Assembly (NCBI GenBank): GCA_050261415.1
Contig: JBLNDG010000065.1
Location: forward strand, 1-47,890
Direction: 5' to 3'
Length of the DNA: 47,890 nt
Source: JBLNDG01 sp050261415
GTDB taxonomy: Bacteria; Bacillota; Clostridia; Lutisporales; Lutisporaceae
A program made the position numbers and the translations under genes. Below are positions 25,083-34,347 of the stretch, one piece after another. Positions within the stretch are counted from its first letter, which is position 1; every line of letters starts with the position of its first letter. Under the pieces are notes generated by a model. That model was not told where the DNA came from and ran no database searches. It saw nothing but the letters and a program-made list of their open reading frames with translations.

Positions 25083-26045
25083 ATGGCTATCTTTATTTAC
25101 ATACTAAATAATAATATTGTACCTATCTTTATTATAATTGCATTAGGGTTTTTACTCAGCAAGAAATTCAATTTGAATATTTATACTCTCAGCAAACTTA
25201 GTTTTTACGTATTTGTACCTGCGTTTATATTTGTAAATCTCTATACGACTGAAATAAGTCTTGATATGTTAAAAGTGCTGTTTTTCTGCATATTATATAT
25301 GGCAACCAACGCTTTAGTGGCAAAGGTCATAGCTAAGTTCCGCAAATATGATACCGGTATGGCTAACGCTTTTAAGAATTCAATTATGTTCAACAACTCA
25401 GGCAATATAGGGGTATCTCTCATTACTCTTGTTTTCGGCAGTGCACCCTTTATAATTAACGGTAAAACCCCATACCTGAGTGAGGCCCTGGCAGCGCAGA
25501 TTATGGTGCTGATGCTCCAAAATATAACCTCCAATACATTAGGCTTCTATAATGCAGGAAGAGCTAAAATGAGCGCTAGAGATTCAGTCAGGAAAATTTT
25601 TTCCATGCCGTCCATATATGTTGTACCTCTTGCACTTTTGCTTAAGTATATGCAGTTTGATATAACGGTAATTCCTGTGTGGCCTGCTCTGGTTTACATC
25701 AAGAATGGGCTTGTGCCTATGGCACTCATTACATTGGGAGTTCAACTTTCAAAAACAGAATTTAATTTCGGCAGCATGGATGTTTATATATCGTCCTTCA
25801 TGCGCCTTATTTTCGGACCGGTGCTTGCGCTGGTATTCATATATATCTTTGGATTTACCGGTGTTGTTGCCCAAACCGTGCTCATTGCCCACTCGGTGCC
25901 AACTGCAGTAAATACTGCGCTAATTGCTGTTGAATGCGACAACAATAAAGATTTTGCAGCTCAGGCAGTAATGGTATCTACTATTTTCAGTGCTGTTACG
26001 CTCACATTAGCCATATATGCAGCCGGGGTTTTGTTTCCGATATAA
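25083..26045 (+). CDS. AEC family (auxin efflux carrier-like) transporter
   Basis: This 320-residue protein has about ten hydrophobic helices in two five-helix halves, as in bacterial AEC permeases. Conserved features include VFVPAFIFVNLY, MFNNSGNIGVSLITLVFG and AHSVPTAVNTALIAVECDNN. Bacterial members export or exchange organic acids such as malate. It starts at an ATG after GGAGAG and is probably co-transcribed with the MATE gene. Confidence 0.9.
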   Translation: MAIFIYILNNNIVPIFIIIALGFLLSKKFNLNIYTLSKLSFYVFVPAFIFVNLYTTEISLDMLKVLFFCILYMATNALVAKVIAKFRKYDTGMANAFKNSIMFNNSGNIGVSLITLVFGSAPFIINGKTPYLSEALAAQIMVLMLQNITSNTLGFYNAGRAKMSARDSVRKIFSMPSIYVVPLALLLKYMQFDITVIPVWPALVYIKNGLVPMALITLGVQLSKTEFNFGSMDVYISSFMRLIFGPVLALVFIYIFGFTGVVAQTVLIAHSVPTAVNTALIAVECDNNKDFAAQAVMVSTIFSAVTLTLAIYAAGVLFPI

Positions 26046-26137
26046 AAGTATTGTGATTTTGGACATATTTGCTTAAATAAGTTGAATATGTTTTTTTATC
26101 AGATGGATATTTATATTAATAGAAGGAGGTTTTATTT

Positions 26138-27130
26138 ATGGCAAAAATGCTGGAATCATTACAGGGAGGAAGGCTGAAACTGGCTAACCGCTTGGTTATG
26201 CCTCCTATGGCTACTTCCAGGGCTGAAGCCGATGGAAGGGTAAGCCGGGGTATTCTTGACTATTATAAAGAAAAATCCGAGGGTGGATATATATCCCTAA
26301 TAATTATTGAGCACAGCTTCATATTGCCGGAAGGGAAAGCCAGCGAACAGCAACTTTCTGTTTCTGATGACAGTGTAGTTGACGGCTTGAAGAAACTAGC
26401 AGATACTATCCACAAAAACGGTTCAAAGACAGCAATGCAGATTAATCATGCAGGAAGTGCAGCTGCTGAAGAAATTATCGGGACAACACCGGTGGCGCCC
26501 TCGGCAGTTCCCAACCCGCGTAAGGGTAACATGCCCCGGGAGCTTACCCGAAGCGAAATTTCAAATGTGGTAGAAGCCTTCGAAAATGCAGCACGGCGTG
26601 TCAAGGCAGCTGGATTCGATGGGGTAGAAATCCACTCGGCTCACGGATACCTTCTGAACCAGTTTCTTTCTCCACTAACCAATAAACGCACAGATGAGTA
26701 TGGAGGCGGCATACACAACCGTATCCGAATCCATCTTCAGGTTGTTGAAGCGGTGCGAGAGGCTGTAGGCAATGATTTTCCTGTCTTGCTGAGGTTAGGT
26801 GCCTCTGATTTCATGGATGGCGGAACACCTATTGAAGACAGTCAAACTGCAGCCCGCGAATTTGAAAAGGCTGGCATTGACATCATTGATATAACAGGTG
26901 GTTTATCGGGATATAATGTACTAGGGCTGACCGGCCAAGGTTACTTTGCTCCCCTTGCCGAAGCCATTAAGAAAGTAGTATCCATACCGGTAATACTGAC
27001 AGGCGGAGTTACTGAAATACAGGCTGCCGAGCAGCTGCTGGCAGAAAAGAAGGCAGACCTCATCGGGGTAGGAAGGGCAATACTTAAGGATTCCAAATGG
27101 GCGCAAAAAGCTATTGAAAGCCTAAAATAG
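26138..27130 (+). CDS. NADH:flavin oxidoreductase, old yellow enzyme family
   Basis: This 330-residue FMN-dependent TIM-barrel enzyme reduces activated C=C bonds with NAD(P)H. It has LANRLVMPPMATSRAEADG at the flavin site, LADTIHKNGSKTAMQINHAG, the catalytic pair region EIHSAHGYLLNQFLSPLTN with KRTDEYGG, and IPVILTGGV/LIGVGRAIL at the phosphate site. The C-terminal Fe-S and pyridine-nucleotide domains of dienoyl-CoA reductases are absent, so it is a single-domain member. AGAAGGAGG gives a strong start. Confidence 0.92.
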   Translation: MAKMLESLQGGRLKLANRLVMPPMATSRAEADGRVSRGILDYYKEKSEGGYISLIIIEHSFILPEGKASEQQLSVSDDSVVDGLKKLADTIHKNGSKTAMQINHAGSAAAEEIIGTTPVAPSAVPNPRKGNMPRELTRSEISNVVEAFENAARRVKAAGFDGVEIHSAHGYLLNQFLSPLTNKRTDEYGGGIHNRIRIHLQVVEAVREAVGNDFPVLLRLGASDFMDGGTPIEDSQTAAREFEKAGIDIIDITGGLSGYNVLGLTGQGYFAPLAEAIKKVVSIPVILTGGVTEIQAAEQLLAEKKADLIGVGRAILKDSKWAQKAIESLK

Positions 27131-27132
27131 AA

Positions 27133-27447
27133 ATGGGTTCACCGGTTATGAGCAGTTTTGAGCATAAAGATTTTGAAGCTGTTCTGAATTCATTGGAAGA
27201 TCAAATAGACAATCTGGTTGAATGTGATAATGTAAGGTCTGTCGGAGGTAATCTCAATACAAGAGGGATGTCGTTCAGGGGTGACCCGCACAAGGTAGGA
27301 ACGGTGATAGTAGGGGAAGACAGAGGTTCCATAGCCGTAGATATAAGTATACTTGACGGTGCGGTAAGGAGCTTTGCTCTGAAAGATAGTTCTGATTATG
27401 ACGGGATAAAAAATATAGTTGGCTGGTTTGAACAAAATTACAGCTAA
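27133..27447 (+). CDS. Small protein of unknown function
   Basis: This 104-residue soluble protein begins two bases after the preceding stop, so it is probably translationally coupled to the oxidoreductase. It contains VGTVIVGEDRGSIAVDISIL and a DYDGIKNIVGWFEQNY end. No catalytic motif or family is recognised. An ATG at 27148 is an alternative start; neither has a strong ribosome site. Confidence 0.55.
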   Translation: MGSPVMSSFEHKDFEAVLNSLEDQIDNLVECDNVRSVGGNLNTRGMSFRGDPHKVGTVIVGEDRGSIAVDISILDGAVRSFALKDSSDYDGIKNIVGWFEQNYS

Positions 27448-27464
27448 ATACTTAGCAATGCATA

Positions 27465-27493
27465 AAAATGGGGAGGTTATACCTCCTCATTTT
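27465..27493. terminator. Bidirectional terminator between convergent genes
   Basis: AAAATGGGGAGGT (27465-27477) pairs with ACCTCCTCATTTT (27481-27493) over 13 positions with one G-T pair around the loop TAT. Confidence 0.8.
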
Positions 27494-27504
27494 ATTTTGA
27501 ATAT

Positions 27505-28278
27505 TCATCTGTTGTTTTCTATATAGGCCTGATACGCCAGCGCGCCAATAAAATCATTTGTTTCTGCAACATTGGTTTCTTCGGAAAGTATACAAAGTAT
27601 GAAAGGTTCTTTAGCATAGACAATGCCTGTATCATGGGTTATTCCGGTATCTTCTCCCGTCTTATGGGCAACTGCGCCCCCTTCATCTAACCTGGTCGGA
27701 ATCTTGTGGTTTATCTGCTGCTGTTTGAGAATAGCAAGCATTTGTCTGCTTGCCTCAGGAGAGACAAGCTTTCCCTCCCACATAAGCTCATACAGCATAC
27801 CGATATCCTCAGCTGATACTATATTTCTAAACCCTTTTTTATCGGCTTCCTCATCAAAAAGAAGCCTGCCAAGAACTGAATTTTTTAACCCCAATTCGCG
27901 CATATAACCGTTGATATTGTCAAATCCCAAAAGCTTTATCAGCATGTTGGTGGCTGTATTATCGCTCAGGATAATCATAAGATTGCAAAGATCCTCCACC
28001 GTCACTTCCAGTCCGTTGTGCATATATGACAGCGCACCGCAGAAAGGCATTTTATCACTTTCACACAATGCAACCATGTCATTTTTTGAAATTGCTCCCT
28101 TTTCCATTTGATGAAATGCCTCAACCAGGATAGGCAGCTTTATCACGCTGGCTGATATGATGCCTTTGTTTTCATTCAACGATATGGTGTTGCCTGTTGA
28201 AAGGTTCTTATAATATATGCCTATAGTTCCTTTTAAAGTTTTTATACTATCATGCAAAAAATCTTTAAACAAATGCAA
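27505..28278 (-). CDS. Serine hydrolase, class A beta-lactamase-like
   Basis: This 257-residue protein has the penicillin-recognising serine hydrolase fold. The motifs are SVIK (SxxK nucleophile) near residue 44, SDN within IILSDNTATN near 104, and KTG in AHKTGED near 211. The usual class A ExxLN omega-loop is replaced by FDEEADKKGFRN, as in related PF13354-type proteins that are not proven lactamases. No signal peptide or lipobox is visible, so it appears cytoplasmic, which argues against antibiotic defence. The substrate is unknown. Confidence 0.85.
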   Translation of the reverse strand: MHLFKDFLHDSIKTLKGTIGIYYKNLSTGNTISLNENKGIISASVIKLPILVEAFHQMEKGAISKNDMVALCESDKMPFCGALSYMHNGLEVTVEDLCNLMIILSDNTATNMLIKLLGFDNINGYMRELGLKNSVLGRLLFDEEADKKGFRNIVSAEDIGMLYELMWEGKLVSPEASRQMLAILKQQQINHKIPTRLDEGGAVAHKTGEDTGITHDTGIVYAKEPFILCILSEETNVAETNDFIGALAYQAYIENNR

Positions 28279-28401
28279 TCCCTCATTTCAAAGCTTTTAT
28301 ACTTTTCTTTTTATTCAATCAATCAGCCTTGGTCAAGGTGCTTTACAAGGTCTTGTCCGGGCAGTGGCTTTACTTGAAACTCGCCAAGAAAAATTTGGGT
28401 A

Positions 28402-28430
28402 TTGCAGATATTACACTTAAGTGCTAATAT
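28402..28430 (+). promoter_or_regulatory. Candidate promoter of the GntR/glycoside operon
   Basis: TTGCAG (28402-28407), 17 bases, then TAATAT (28425-28430), placing transcription start near 28437, at the operator-like palindrome. Confidence 0.6.
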
Positions 28431-28437
28431 ATAGTTA

Positions 28438-28452
28438 AATTGTTAAACAATT
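28438..28452. promoter_or_regulatory. FadR/GntR-type operator palindrome
   Basis: AATTGTTAAACAATT is a perfect 15-base palindrome around 28445. Its core TTGTTAAACAA fits the TNGTNNNACNA consensus known for the FadR subfamily of GntR regulators. It overlaps the predicted transcription start, as expected for autorepression by the gene beginning at 28491. Confidence 0.68.
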
Positions 28453-28490
28453 AAACGATACAACAATAACATGCCAGTGCGGCGGAATGG

Positions 28491-29177
28491 ATGGTAAAGA
28501 TGGATATTACACCTGTGAATAATGACAGACTTTCAGATAGGATTGTCAATCAGCTTATTAATATGATGCGGGATGGCAGCTTGAAGGCAGGGGACAAGTT
28601 ACCCAATGAAGCTCTTTTGTCCGAGCAGTTCGGGGTAAGCAGGGGAATACTGCGTGAAGCGTTAACCCAGCTGCAGTCGCAGGGGTACATACGAAGAAAA
28701 CCCAAAGACGGCACCTACATTCAGGATAACATCCAGGGCATGCTGATGAATGAATCTGTGAATGAACTGCTCAAAAAGACTACTTACAGCGATTTGTTGG
28801 ACTTCAGAGAGTCACTGGAACTGAGAATGGTTGAACGAGTTATCGAACGGGCCAGCGATGAAGAAATCGAAGAGCTTTTTGAGGGACTCGAGGTTGCACA
28901 TGATGAAGAGGTGCAGCAAAACATGGATCACTATTTCCACTACAAGCTCGCACAAGCATCAAGAAACATTTTCTTTATGAATTTTATTGATACCTATTAC
29001 GATTTGATCAGCGAAATTGCTGTAAAGAGCAACCGTGATCAGGAAAGACGCAATCAAATTGCAGAGGAGCATCTTGCCATTGCAAAAGCAATAGCTAACA
29101 GGGACAAGCATGCAGCAAGACAAGCAGTAAGCCATCATATGAAAATGGTGGACAAGAGTGTTGAAAGTATGAAGTAA
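28491..29177 (+). CDS. GntR family transcriptional regulator, FadR subfamily
   Basis: This 228-residue regulator has an N-terminal winged helix (LSDRIVNQLINMMRDGSLKAGDKLP, then EALLSEQFGVSRGILREAL with wing YIRRKPKDGTYI) and a C-terminal all-helical FCD effector domain (DFRESLELRMVERVIERA; a histidine in DHYFHYKLAQ and one near HHMK). FCD domains often bind a metal and a carboxylate or sugar acid. It is the first gene of the long operon and sits under a matching palindrome, so it likely represses it until the substrate is present. ATG at 28500 is an alternative start. Confidence 0.9.
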   Translation: MVKMDITPVNNDRLSDRIVNQLINMMRDGSLKAGDKLPNEALLSEQFGVSRGILREALTQLQSQGYIRRKPKDGTYIQDNIQGMLMNESVNELLKKTTYSDLLDFRESLELRMVERVIERASDEEIEELFEGLEVAHDEEVQQNMDHYFHYKLAQASRNIFFMNFIDTYYDLISEIAVKSNRDQERRNQIAEEHLAIAKAIANRDKHAARQAVSHHMKMVDKSVESMK

Positions 29178-29194
29178 ACATAGGAGTACGAGAT

Positions 29195-30559
29195 ATGAAA
29201 AAATGTATTAAGATTTTGTCGCCCTGCGGCATTCTGGGATATGGATTCCCGCCGGAATCCTTCGCAAACGGTATGAAGGACAAGCCCGATGCCATTGTAG
29301 TGGACGCAGGCTCTACTGATGCAGGTCCCCATAAACTGGGTGCCAATACGGCAATTGTGAGCCGCCAGGCTTGCAAGAAAGATTTGGAATATATAATTAA
29401 AGCGGGTTTTAAAAATAACATTCCTGTGATTATCGGTTCGGCAGGCGGAAGCGGAGGCAAATCCCACGTAGAATGGACACTCGGTATTATTGATGAGATT
29501 ATCGCTGAAAACAGGCTTTCACCGCTCAAACAAGCTGTCATCTGGGCAGATATTCCCAAGGATATTATTCGTGAGAACCTAAGGCAGGGAAAGGTTGTTC
29601 CCTTAGGGAATGCAGTACCTGCACTTACTGAAAGGGTTTTGGAGGAAACTACCGGTGTGGTCGCCCAAATGGGTATAGAACCTATTCTGGAAGCATTGGA
29701 AGGTGGAGCGCAGCTTATTGTATGCGGCAGGGCTTATGACCCTTCCCCGTTTGCGGCTGTAGGCGTGTTCCATGGCTTTGATGAAGGAATTGCATATCAC
29801 CTGGGCAAGGTGCTTGAATGTGGTGCACTTTGCTGTGAGCCCGGTACCACAAAAGACTGCATGATGGGGGTTCTTTACGAGGACAGTTTTGAAGTATATC
29901 CTACCAATCCCCGGCGTAAATGCACACCTGTAAGTGTTGCAGCACACACCTTCTATGAGAAGGATCACCCCTATATATTACATGGCCCGGGAATTGTGCT
30001 GGATCTGGAGGATTGTGAATTTGCAGATGTCGGCAACGGACGGGTTCGCGTCAGCGGCAGCAGAATGAGCAAAACGCCTGTTTACGAAATAAAGCTGGAG
30101 GGCGCACGCAAGGTGGCTTACAGAACCTTTGTTGTCGCAGGAATCCGGGATCCGCTTCTCATTGAAAGAATAGAAGAGATAGAGGAGTTGGTGAAAAACA
30201 GTGTAATTGAGCAATATTCGGAAATCCCTCAGGACCATTATGAGATCAACTTTTACAACTACGGGAAAAATGGCGTAATGGGCAGCCTGGAGCCGCATAA
30301 TGTTGCTGGACATGAACTGGGCGTAGTGTTTGAGGTTATTGCCAAAACCCAAAGTGAGGCATCAGCATTGTGTAGTTCAGTACGTTCAACCTTTATGCAT
30401 TATGGTTATGACGGGAGAAAATCTACAGCGGGCAATCTGGCATTTCCTTTTGCACCAAGTGACGTAGAGTTTGGTGCAGTATATGAATTTTCAATTTATC
30501 ATCTGATGGAAACTGTTAACGGAAAAGCGCTGTTTCCAATTGAATACAGAACAAAATAA
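29195..30559 (+). CDS. AtuA-like (DUF1446) family protein
   Basis: This 454-residue protein belongs to the AtuA/DUF1446 family. Landmarks are DAGSTDAGPHKLG, PVIIGSAGGSGG, GAQLIVCGRAYDPSPFAA and the C-terminal ALCSSVRSTFMHYGYDGRKST. AtuA was named from acyclic terpene use, but most members lie in sugar or carboxylate clusters and have no proven reaction; a two-part hydratase or lyase with a DUF4387 protein is often suggested. Here the DUF4387 gene follows 12 bases later. AGGAGTACGAG precedes the ATG. Confidence 0.88.
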   Translation: MKKCIKILSPCGILGYGFPPESFANGMKDKPDAIVVDAGSTDAGPHKLGANTAIVSRQACKKDLEYIIKAGFKNNIPVIIGSAGGSGGKSHVEWTLGIIDEIIAENRLSPLKQAVIWADIPKDIIRENLRQGKVVPLGNAVPALTERVLEETTGVVAQMGIEPILEALEGGAQLIVCGRAYDPSPFAAVGVFHGFDEGIAYHLGKVLECGALCCEPGTTKDCMMGVLYEDSFEVYPTNPRRKCTPVSVAAHTFYEKDHPYILHGPGIVLDLEDCEFADVGNGRVRVSGSRMSKTPVYEIKLEGARKVAYRTFVVAGIRDPLLIERIEEIEELVKNSVIEQYSEIPQDHYEINFYNYGKNGVMGSLEPHNVAGHELGVVFEVIAKTQSEASALCSSVRSTFMHYGYDGRKSTAGNLAFPFAPSDVEFGAVYEFSIYHLMETVNGKALFPIEYRTK

Positions 30560-30571
30560 GGAGATGCGAAT

Positions 30572-30883
30572 ATGAACAGACTTGTAGATTTGGCAAAGGT
30601 ATTAAGGAGTAAAAACAGCGGCCCCTTTGAAATCACATTAGATATATTGTTTGATAACCCTGAGAACTACAACAGAGTGGTAGAGAGCGGGGTAATAAAC
30701 ATCCAGGCTATCTGCCAACTGTATCACTTAGAACCAAAAGACATAAGCAGAATAATTTTCTTTAAGAAAGCGCTTGGAATTAAGATTACTTATAACAGAG
30801 CTGTTTCATCAGGTACATTCCGCGACCGGGATGTGTACGGCGCACAGCAGCATGCCCCGCTGATGGATATTATGATTCCATAG
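30572..30883 (+). CDS. DUF4387 family protein, partner of the AtuA-like protein
   Basis: This 103-residue protein has the DUF4387 pattern: LAKVLRSKNSGPFEITLDIL, IIFFKKALGIKITYNR and the ending RDRDVYGAQQHAPLMDIMIP. DUF4387 is usually encoded beside, or fused to, AtuA-like proteins, so the two likely form one complex. AAGGAG precedes the start, and the stop is 12 bases before the first permease start. Confidence 0.87.
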   Translation: MNRLVDLAKVLRSKNSGPFEITLDILFDNPENYNRVVESGVINIQAICQLYHLEPKDISRIIFFKKALGIKITYNRAVSSGTFRDRDVYGAQQHAPLMDIMIP

Positions 30884-30895
30884 AGGAGGATGGTT

Positions 30896-31837
30896 ATGAA
30901 GCTAAAAGAAAGAAGAGAGCCTCCCAAGGGAAAACAGAGCTTTAAGCAGACAATGAAACGCCTGCGTGCCGATGCACCGCTCTATATTATCCTGCTTCCT
31001 ACAATACTTTATTTCCTGATATTTCGTTTTTGGCCGATTATCGGAATGAGGCTGGCGTTTTATGACTATAGAGCCCGCGGCCCATGGGTATTTGCAGGAT
31101 TGAAGTATTTCAGGATGATTTTCAGGACCTCGGCTTTTACAGATATTCTGACCAATACTTTGATAATAAGCTTTATGAAATTTATACTTTTATTCCCGTT
31201 TTTCGTGCTGTTTGCTATCCTGCTCAATGAGCTCAGGGTGGCAGGCTTTCGAAAATATGTGCAGGTAGTATCGTATATGCCTCACTTTTTATCATGGGTT
31301 GTTATTGCCGGTATTTGGATTGCAGCACTTTCTCCATCCACCGGCGCAGTGAACCAGATTCTTGGTATTTTCCATCTGCCCTCCATAGATTTTATGACGG
31401 ATAAAACAAAAATCCGCTGGATTCTAATGTTTTCGGAGGCATGGAGAAGCATTGGCTGGGATTCAATTTTCTACTTCACCGCCATACTCGGAATCTCTCC
31501 AAGCTTGTTTGAGGCCGCTGAGATAGATGGTGCCAATCGTCTGAACATTATAAGATACATTATTCTACCTGCGCTTGTAACTCCCATGGTTACAATGTTT
31601 ATCCTGAACCTGGGCTTTTTCCTGAATGCGGGCTTCGATCAGGTGCTTAACTTCTCCAATAATGCAGTGCTGAGTTCAATTGATATTCTGGATACCTACA
31701 TTTACCGTATCGGTATTCAAAATGCGCAATACTCATTATCTACAGCTGTCAGCCTGATTAAAGGAGTTGTCGGGGTATTCCTTGTACTGGCAACTCATGT
31801 AATTTCTAAAAAGATTACAGGAAAGGGTGTGTGGTAA
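30896..31837 (+). CDS. Carbohydrate ABC transporter permease (LplB type)
   Basis: This 313-residue permease has six predicted helices. LYIILLPTILYFLIFRFWPIIGMRLAF opens the first, and the EAA loop is SPSLFEAAEIDGANRLNIIRYIILPA. It matches the LplB/UgpA-like class that imports complex or acidic sugars in Firmicutes. The ATG at 30896 has GAGGAGG six bases upstream; the in-frame ATG at 30890 touches that site. No ATPase gene is in this operon, so it probably shares a multi-sugar ATPase (MsmX-like) encoded elsewhere. Confidence 0.92.
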   Translation: MKLKERREPPKGKQSFKQTMKRLRADAPLYIILLPTILYFLIFRFWPIIGMRLAFYDYRARGPWVFAGLKYFRMIFRTSAFTDILTNTLIISFMKFILLFPFFVLFAILLNELRVAGFRKYVQVVSYMPHFLSWVVIAGIWIAALSPSTGAVNQILGIFHLPSIDFMTDKTKIRWILMFSEAWRSIGWDSIFYFTAILGISPSLFEAAEIDGANRLNIIRYIILPALVTPMVTMFILNLGFFLNAGFDQVLNFSNNAVLSSIDILDTYIYRIGIQNAQYSLSTAVSLIKGVVGVFLVLATHVISKKITGKGVW

Positions 31838-31839
31838 CA

Positions 31840-32727
31840 GTGAAACGAAATAAGAAGTACACCTTTGGACAAATCATTCTAATGCTCATTTTGGGAGCTG
31901 TTACACTTACCATGATTGTTCCTTTGCTCAATATCCTGGCACGTTCCCTTTCCAGCCCGGAAGCCTCGGTTAAAATGAGCGGTCTTGCAATTTTCCCAAG
32001 GGATTTTGACCTAATAAACTACCAGATTGTTTTTCACCATCCGGCATTGATGACCGCTTTTGGGAACTCTGTCTTTGTTACGGTAGTAGGTACGGCAATC
32101 AATATCATACTCACTACCACCGCTGCATATGTGCTTACGAGACCGAACCTAATGTTCAAAAGAGCTATAATGGTATTTCTCATATTTATGATGCTGTTCG
32201 AACCCGGTTTGGTACCGGAATATCTGGTCATACAAAAACTCGGGCTGATGGGGAGCAAATGGTCGGTTATATTGGTTACAGCGGTAAATGTTTATTATCT
32301 CATCATTATGATGCGTTACTTTGAGGAAATTCCGGCTTCGATTTTTGAGGCTGCTGCTCTTGATGGCGCAGGGCATTTGAGAATACTGTTCTCAATTGTT
32401 TTCCCACTGGCTAAGGCAGGCATAGCCACCATAACAATGTTCTATGCAGTGGTGCGGTGGAATGAATTCTTTAAGGCAAGCATCTACCTTGTTAAAGCAA
32501 AGGATACATTATTCCAGGTGGTTTTACGGCAATTTGTCGTACTGGGTGATACAGCTTCAATTGTTGGCCAGCAGAACCTCTGGAACTATAACGACCTGGC
32601 ACGAATAGACTACATGGCCCTTAAGGGCGCCACAATTATTGTGGCAATGATACCGGTTTTATTACTTTATCCAATCGTTCTTAGATACTACGCCAAGGAT
32701 GTTATGGGTGGAGGAATAAAGGAATAG
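31840..32727 (+). CDS. Carbohydrate ABC transporter permease (YtcP/LplC type)
   Basis: This 295-residue permease is the partner of the preceding gene. The N-terminus, NILARSLSSPEASVKMSG, and the EAA loop IPASIFEAAALDGAGHLRIL are typical of YtcP-type sugar permeases, and the end KDVMGGGIKE matches the usual VKGIMIGSIKG-like tail. The GTG at 31840 lies ten bases after AAAGGGTG; the in-frame GTG at 31831 would overlap the LplB stop and lie too close. Confidence 0.9.
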   Translation: MKRNKKYTFGQIILMLILGAVTLTMIVPLLNILARSLSSPEASVKMSGLAIFPRDFDLINYQIVFHHPALMTAFGNSVFVTVVGTAINIILTTTAAYVLTRPNLMFKRAIMVFLIFMMLFEPGLVPEYLVIQKLGLMGSKWSVILVTAVNVYYLIIMMRYFEEIPASIFEAAALDGAGHLRILFSIVFPLAKAGIATITMFYAVVRWNEFFKASIYLVKAKDTLFQVVLRQFVVLGDTASIVGQQNLWNYNDLARIDYMALKGATIIVAMIPVLLLYPIVLRYYAKDVMGGGIKE

Positions 32728-32769
32728 AAGTAAAGCAGAGTCGAATACAAGTATGAGGAGGATTTTTAA

Positions 32770-34263
32770 ATGAAACGATTAATCAGCTTGACCCTGGTAT
32801 TAGTAATGGTTCTTACTCTATTTGCAGGTTGTGCTCCCAAACAGGAAGCTCCTGCTGCAGCAACTGGAAATACAGCAACAACTGGAACGGGAAAAATCGG
32901 CACAAAGGATGCTCCTGTAAAGGTTACAGTTCTTATTAAAGACGTGGTTCCAACAGAAGAAAACGTTCAGAAGCTAGTTACACAAATCGAATCAGGAATG
33001 GCTGCCGAGGGCAACTATGTAGATCTTGAAATCCTGGAAGCTCCTGCAGGCAAATATGCTGATGTAGTTCCGATTGCTTTTAGGACAGGCCAGATTTCAC
33101 CTGATATCATATACTTCCAGGGAGGCGATCTTCCTATAGCACAGGAGGGTATGCTTGAGGACCTCACACCGTATATCGAAAAGTCAACAAATGTTAAGGC
33201 ACTTATGGAAGACCACAACAAGGAAAAAATGAAGAACTATCCATACCTGCTGTGGTTGGCTCCGGCAAGGGTTCAGATTCCTGTTATGAGAAGCGACTGG
33301 TTCAATTCTCTTGCAAGCAGCAAGGCATTGCTTGAAAATCCGACTCCGGACAATTACTACGCATTGTTCAAAGAAATGAAGGACAAGGGACTTGTTGAAT
33401 ATCCTGTAACAACTGACGGAACATTGGCTAAACTGGACAGCGTATTCAACCATGCATTCGGCATAACAAGCACAATCATGAAGGTAGATGGCAAATACGT
33501 TTATTCACAGGCAACACAAAATGAAAAGAACAAGCTCGCTTTCTATGCAAAGCTGTATAAAGACGGTCTCCTTGACAAAGAATACGTCACAAAGCAGTGG
33601 GATACCATGGAACAGGCATTCTATGAAGGTAAAGCAGGCTTTGTCGCAGGTACAGCAGGCGATGTAGTCAACGTATACAACAACAAGATGGTTCAGACAA
33701 ACGGTAAATCGGCTGAACTTACTGTTCTTCCGCCAGCTAAAGGAATATCCCAGGCTTATCAGTCCATCGATGTTACCAAGGAATCCAGAGGTCTTGCTAT
33801 AAACGCAGATTCCAAGGTCAAGGATGCTGCATGGGCAGTACTTGAATTCATGGCAGGACCGGAAGGTAGAAAGCTTGACAAGCTGGGTCTTAAAGACATA
33901 CATTATACAGAAGCTGATGGGAAATACACATTGACAGATAAATTCCCGGAATGGTGGGCACGTTTCTGGCCGACAATGAACGGACTTGATACCTCCAAAG
34001 TAGTCGGTGACGTTATGACTGCTCCTGGAGTAGCATCCCTGGACGCTGCAAAGAAATACTACGCAAGCGATGTTAACGTTATATTGCCTAGCGATCTTCT
34101 TCCTTTAAAGGATGCTATGGATAAGCTGTATATTGAGTATTCAACCGACATCATCAGAGGTGTTAAGAGCATTGACAGCTTCGATGAGTTCGTGACAAAA
34201 TGGAATGCTGCCGGCGGCGATGAAATCAGCAAGTACCTGGCAGAACAACTTGATAAAAAATAG
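32770..34263 (+). CDS. Extracellular sugar-binding lipoprotein of the ABC importer
   Basis: This 497-residue family 1-type solute-binding protein has a lipoprotein signal (LTLVLVMVLTLFAGC; the cysteine near residue 21) and an alanine/threonine linker. Typical elements are PDIIYFQGGDLPIAQEG, YYALFKEMKDKG and SVFNHAFGIT. It presents the substrate to the LplB/YtcP permeases. Family members bind alginate or pectin pieces, xylosides and other glycans; its own ligand is unknown. GAGGAGG precedes the ATG. Confidence 0.92.
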   Translation: MKRLISLTLVLVMVLTLFAGCAPKQEAPAAATGNTATTGTGKIGTKDAPVKVTVLIKDVVPTEENVQKLVTQIESGMAAEGNYVDLEILEAPAGKYADVVPIAFRTGQISPDIIYFQGGDLPIAQEGMLEDLTPYIEKSTNVKALMEDHNKEKMKNYPYLLWLAPARVQIPVMRSDWFNSLASSKALLENPTPDNYYALFKEMKDKGLVEYPVTTDGTLAKLDSVFNHAFGITSTIMKVDGKYVYSQATQNEKNKLAFYAKLYKDGLLDKEYVTKQWDTMEQAFYEGKAGFVAGTAGDVVNVYNNKMVQTNGKSAELTVLPPAKGISQAYQSIDVTKESRGLAINADSKVKDAAWAVLEFMAGPEGRKLDKLGLKDIHYTEADGKYTLTDKFPEWWARFWPTMNGLDTSKVVGDVMTAPGVASLDAAKKYYASDVNVILPSDLLPLKDAMDKLYIEYSTDIIRGVKSIDSFDEFVTKWNAAGGDEISKYLAEQLDKK

Positions 34264-34347
34264 TTTTATTATACCTCTCCCTGTAATATGTTGAACGCAC
34301 TGCAAGTATCTATATAAGGTACTCTGCGAATTCAACAACAAACGAGG

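Noticed and set aside
28290..28424. Open stretch upstream of the GntR gene reading LAKKNLGIADITLKC before a TAA
   Set aside because: Codons look gene-like, so it could be a gene relic, but no family is recognised, no start is found and the promoter lies inside it.
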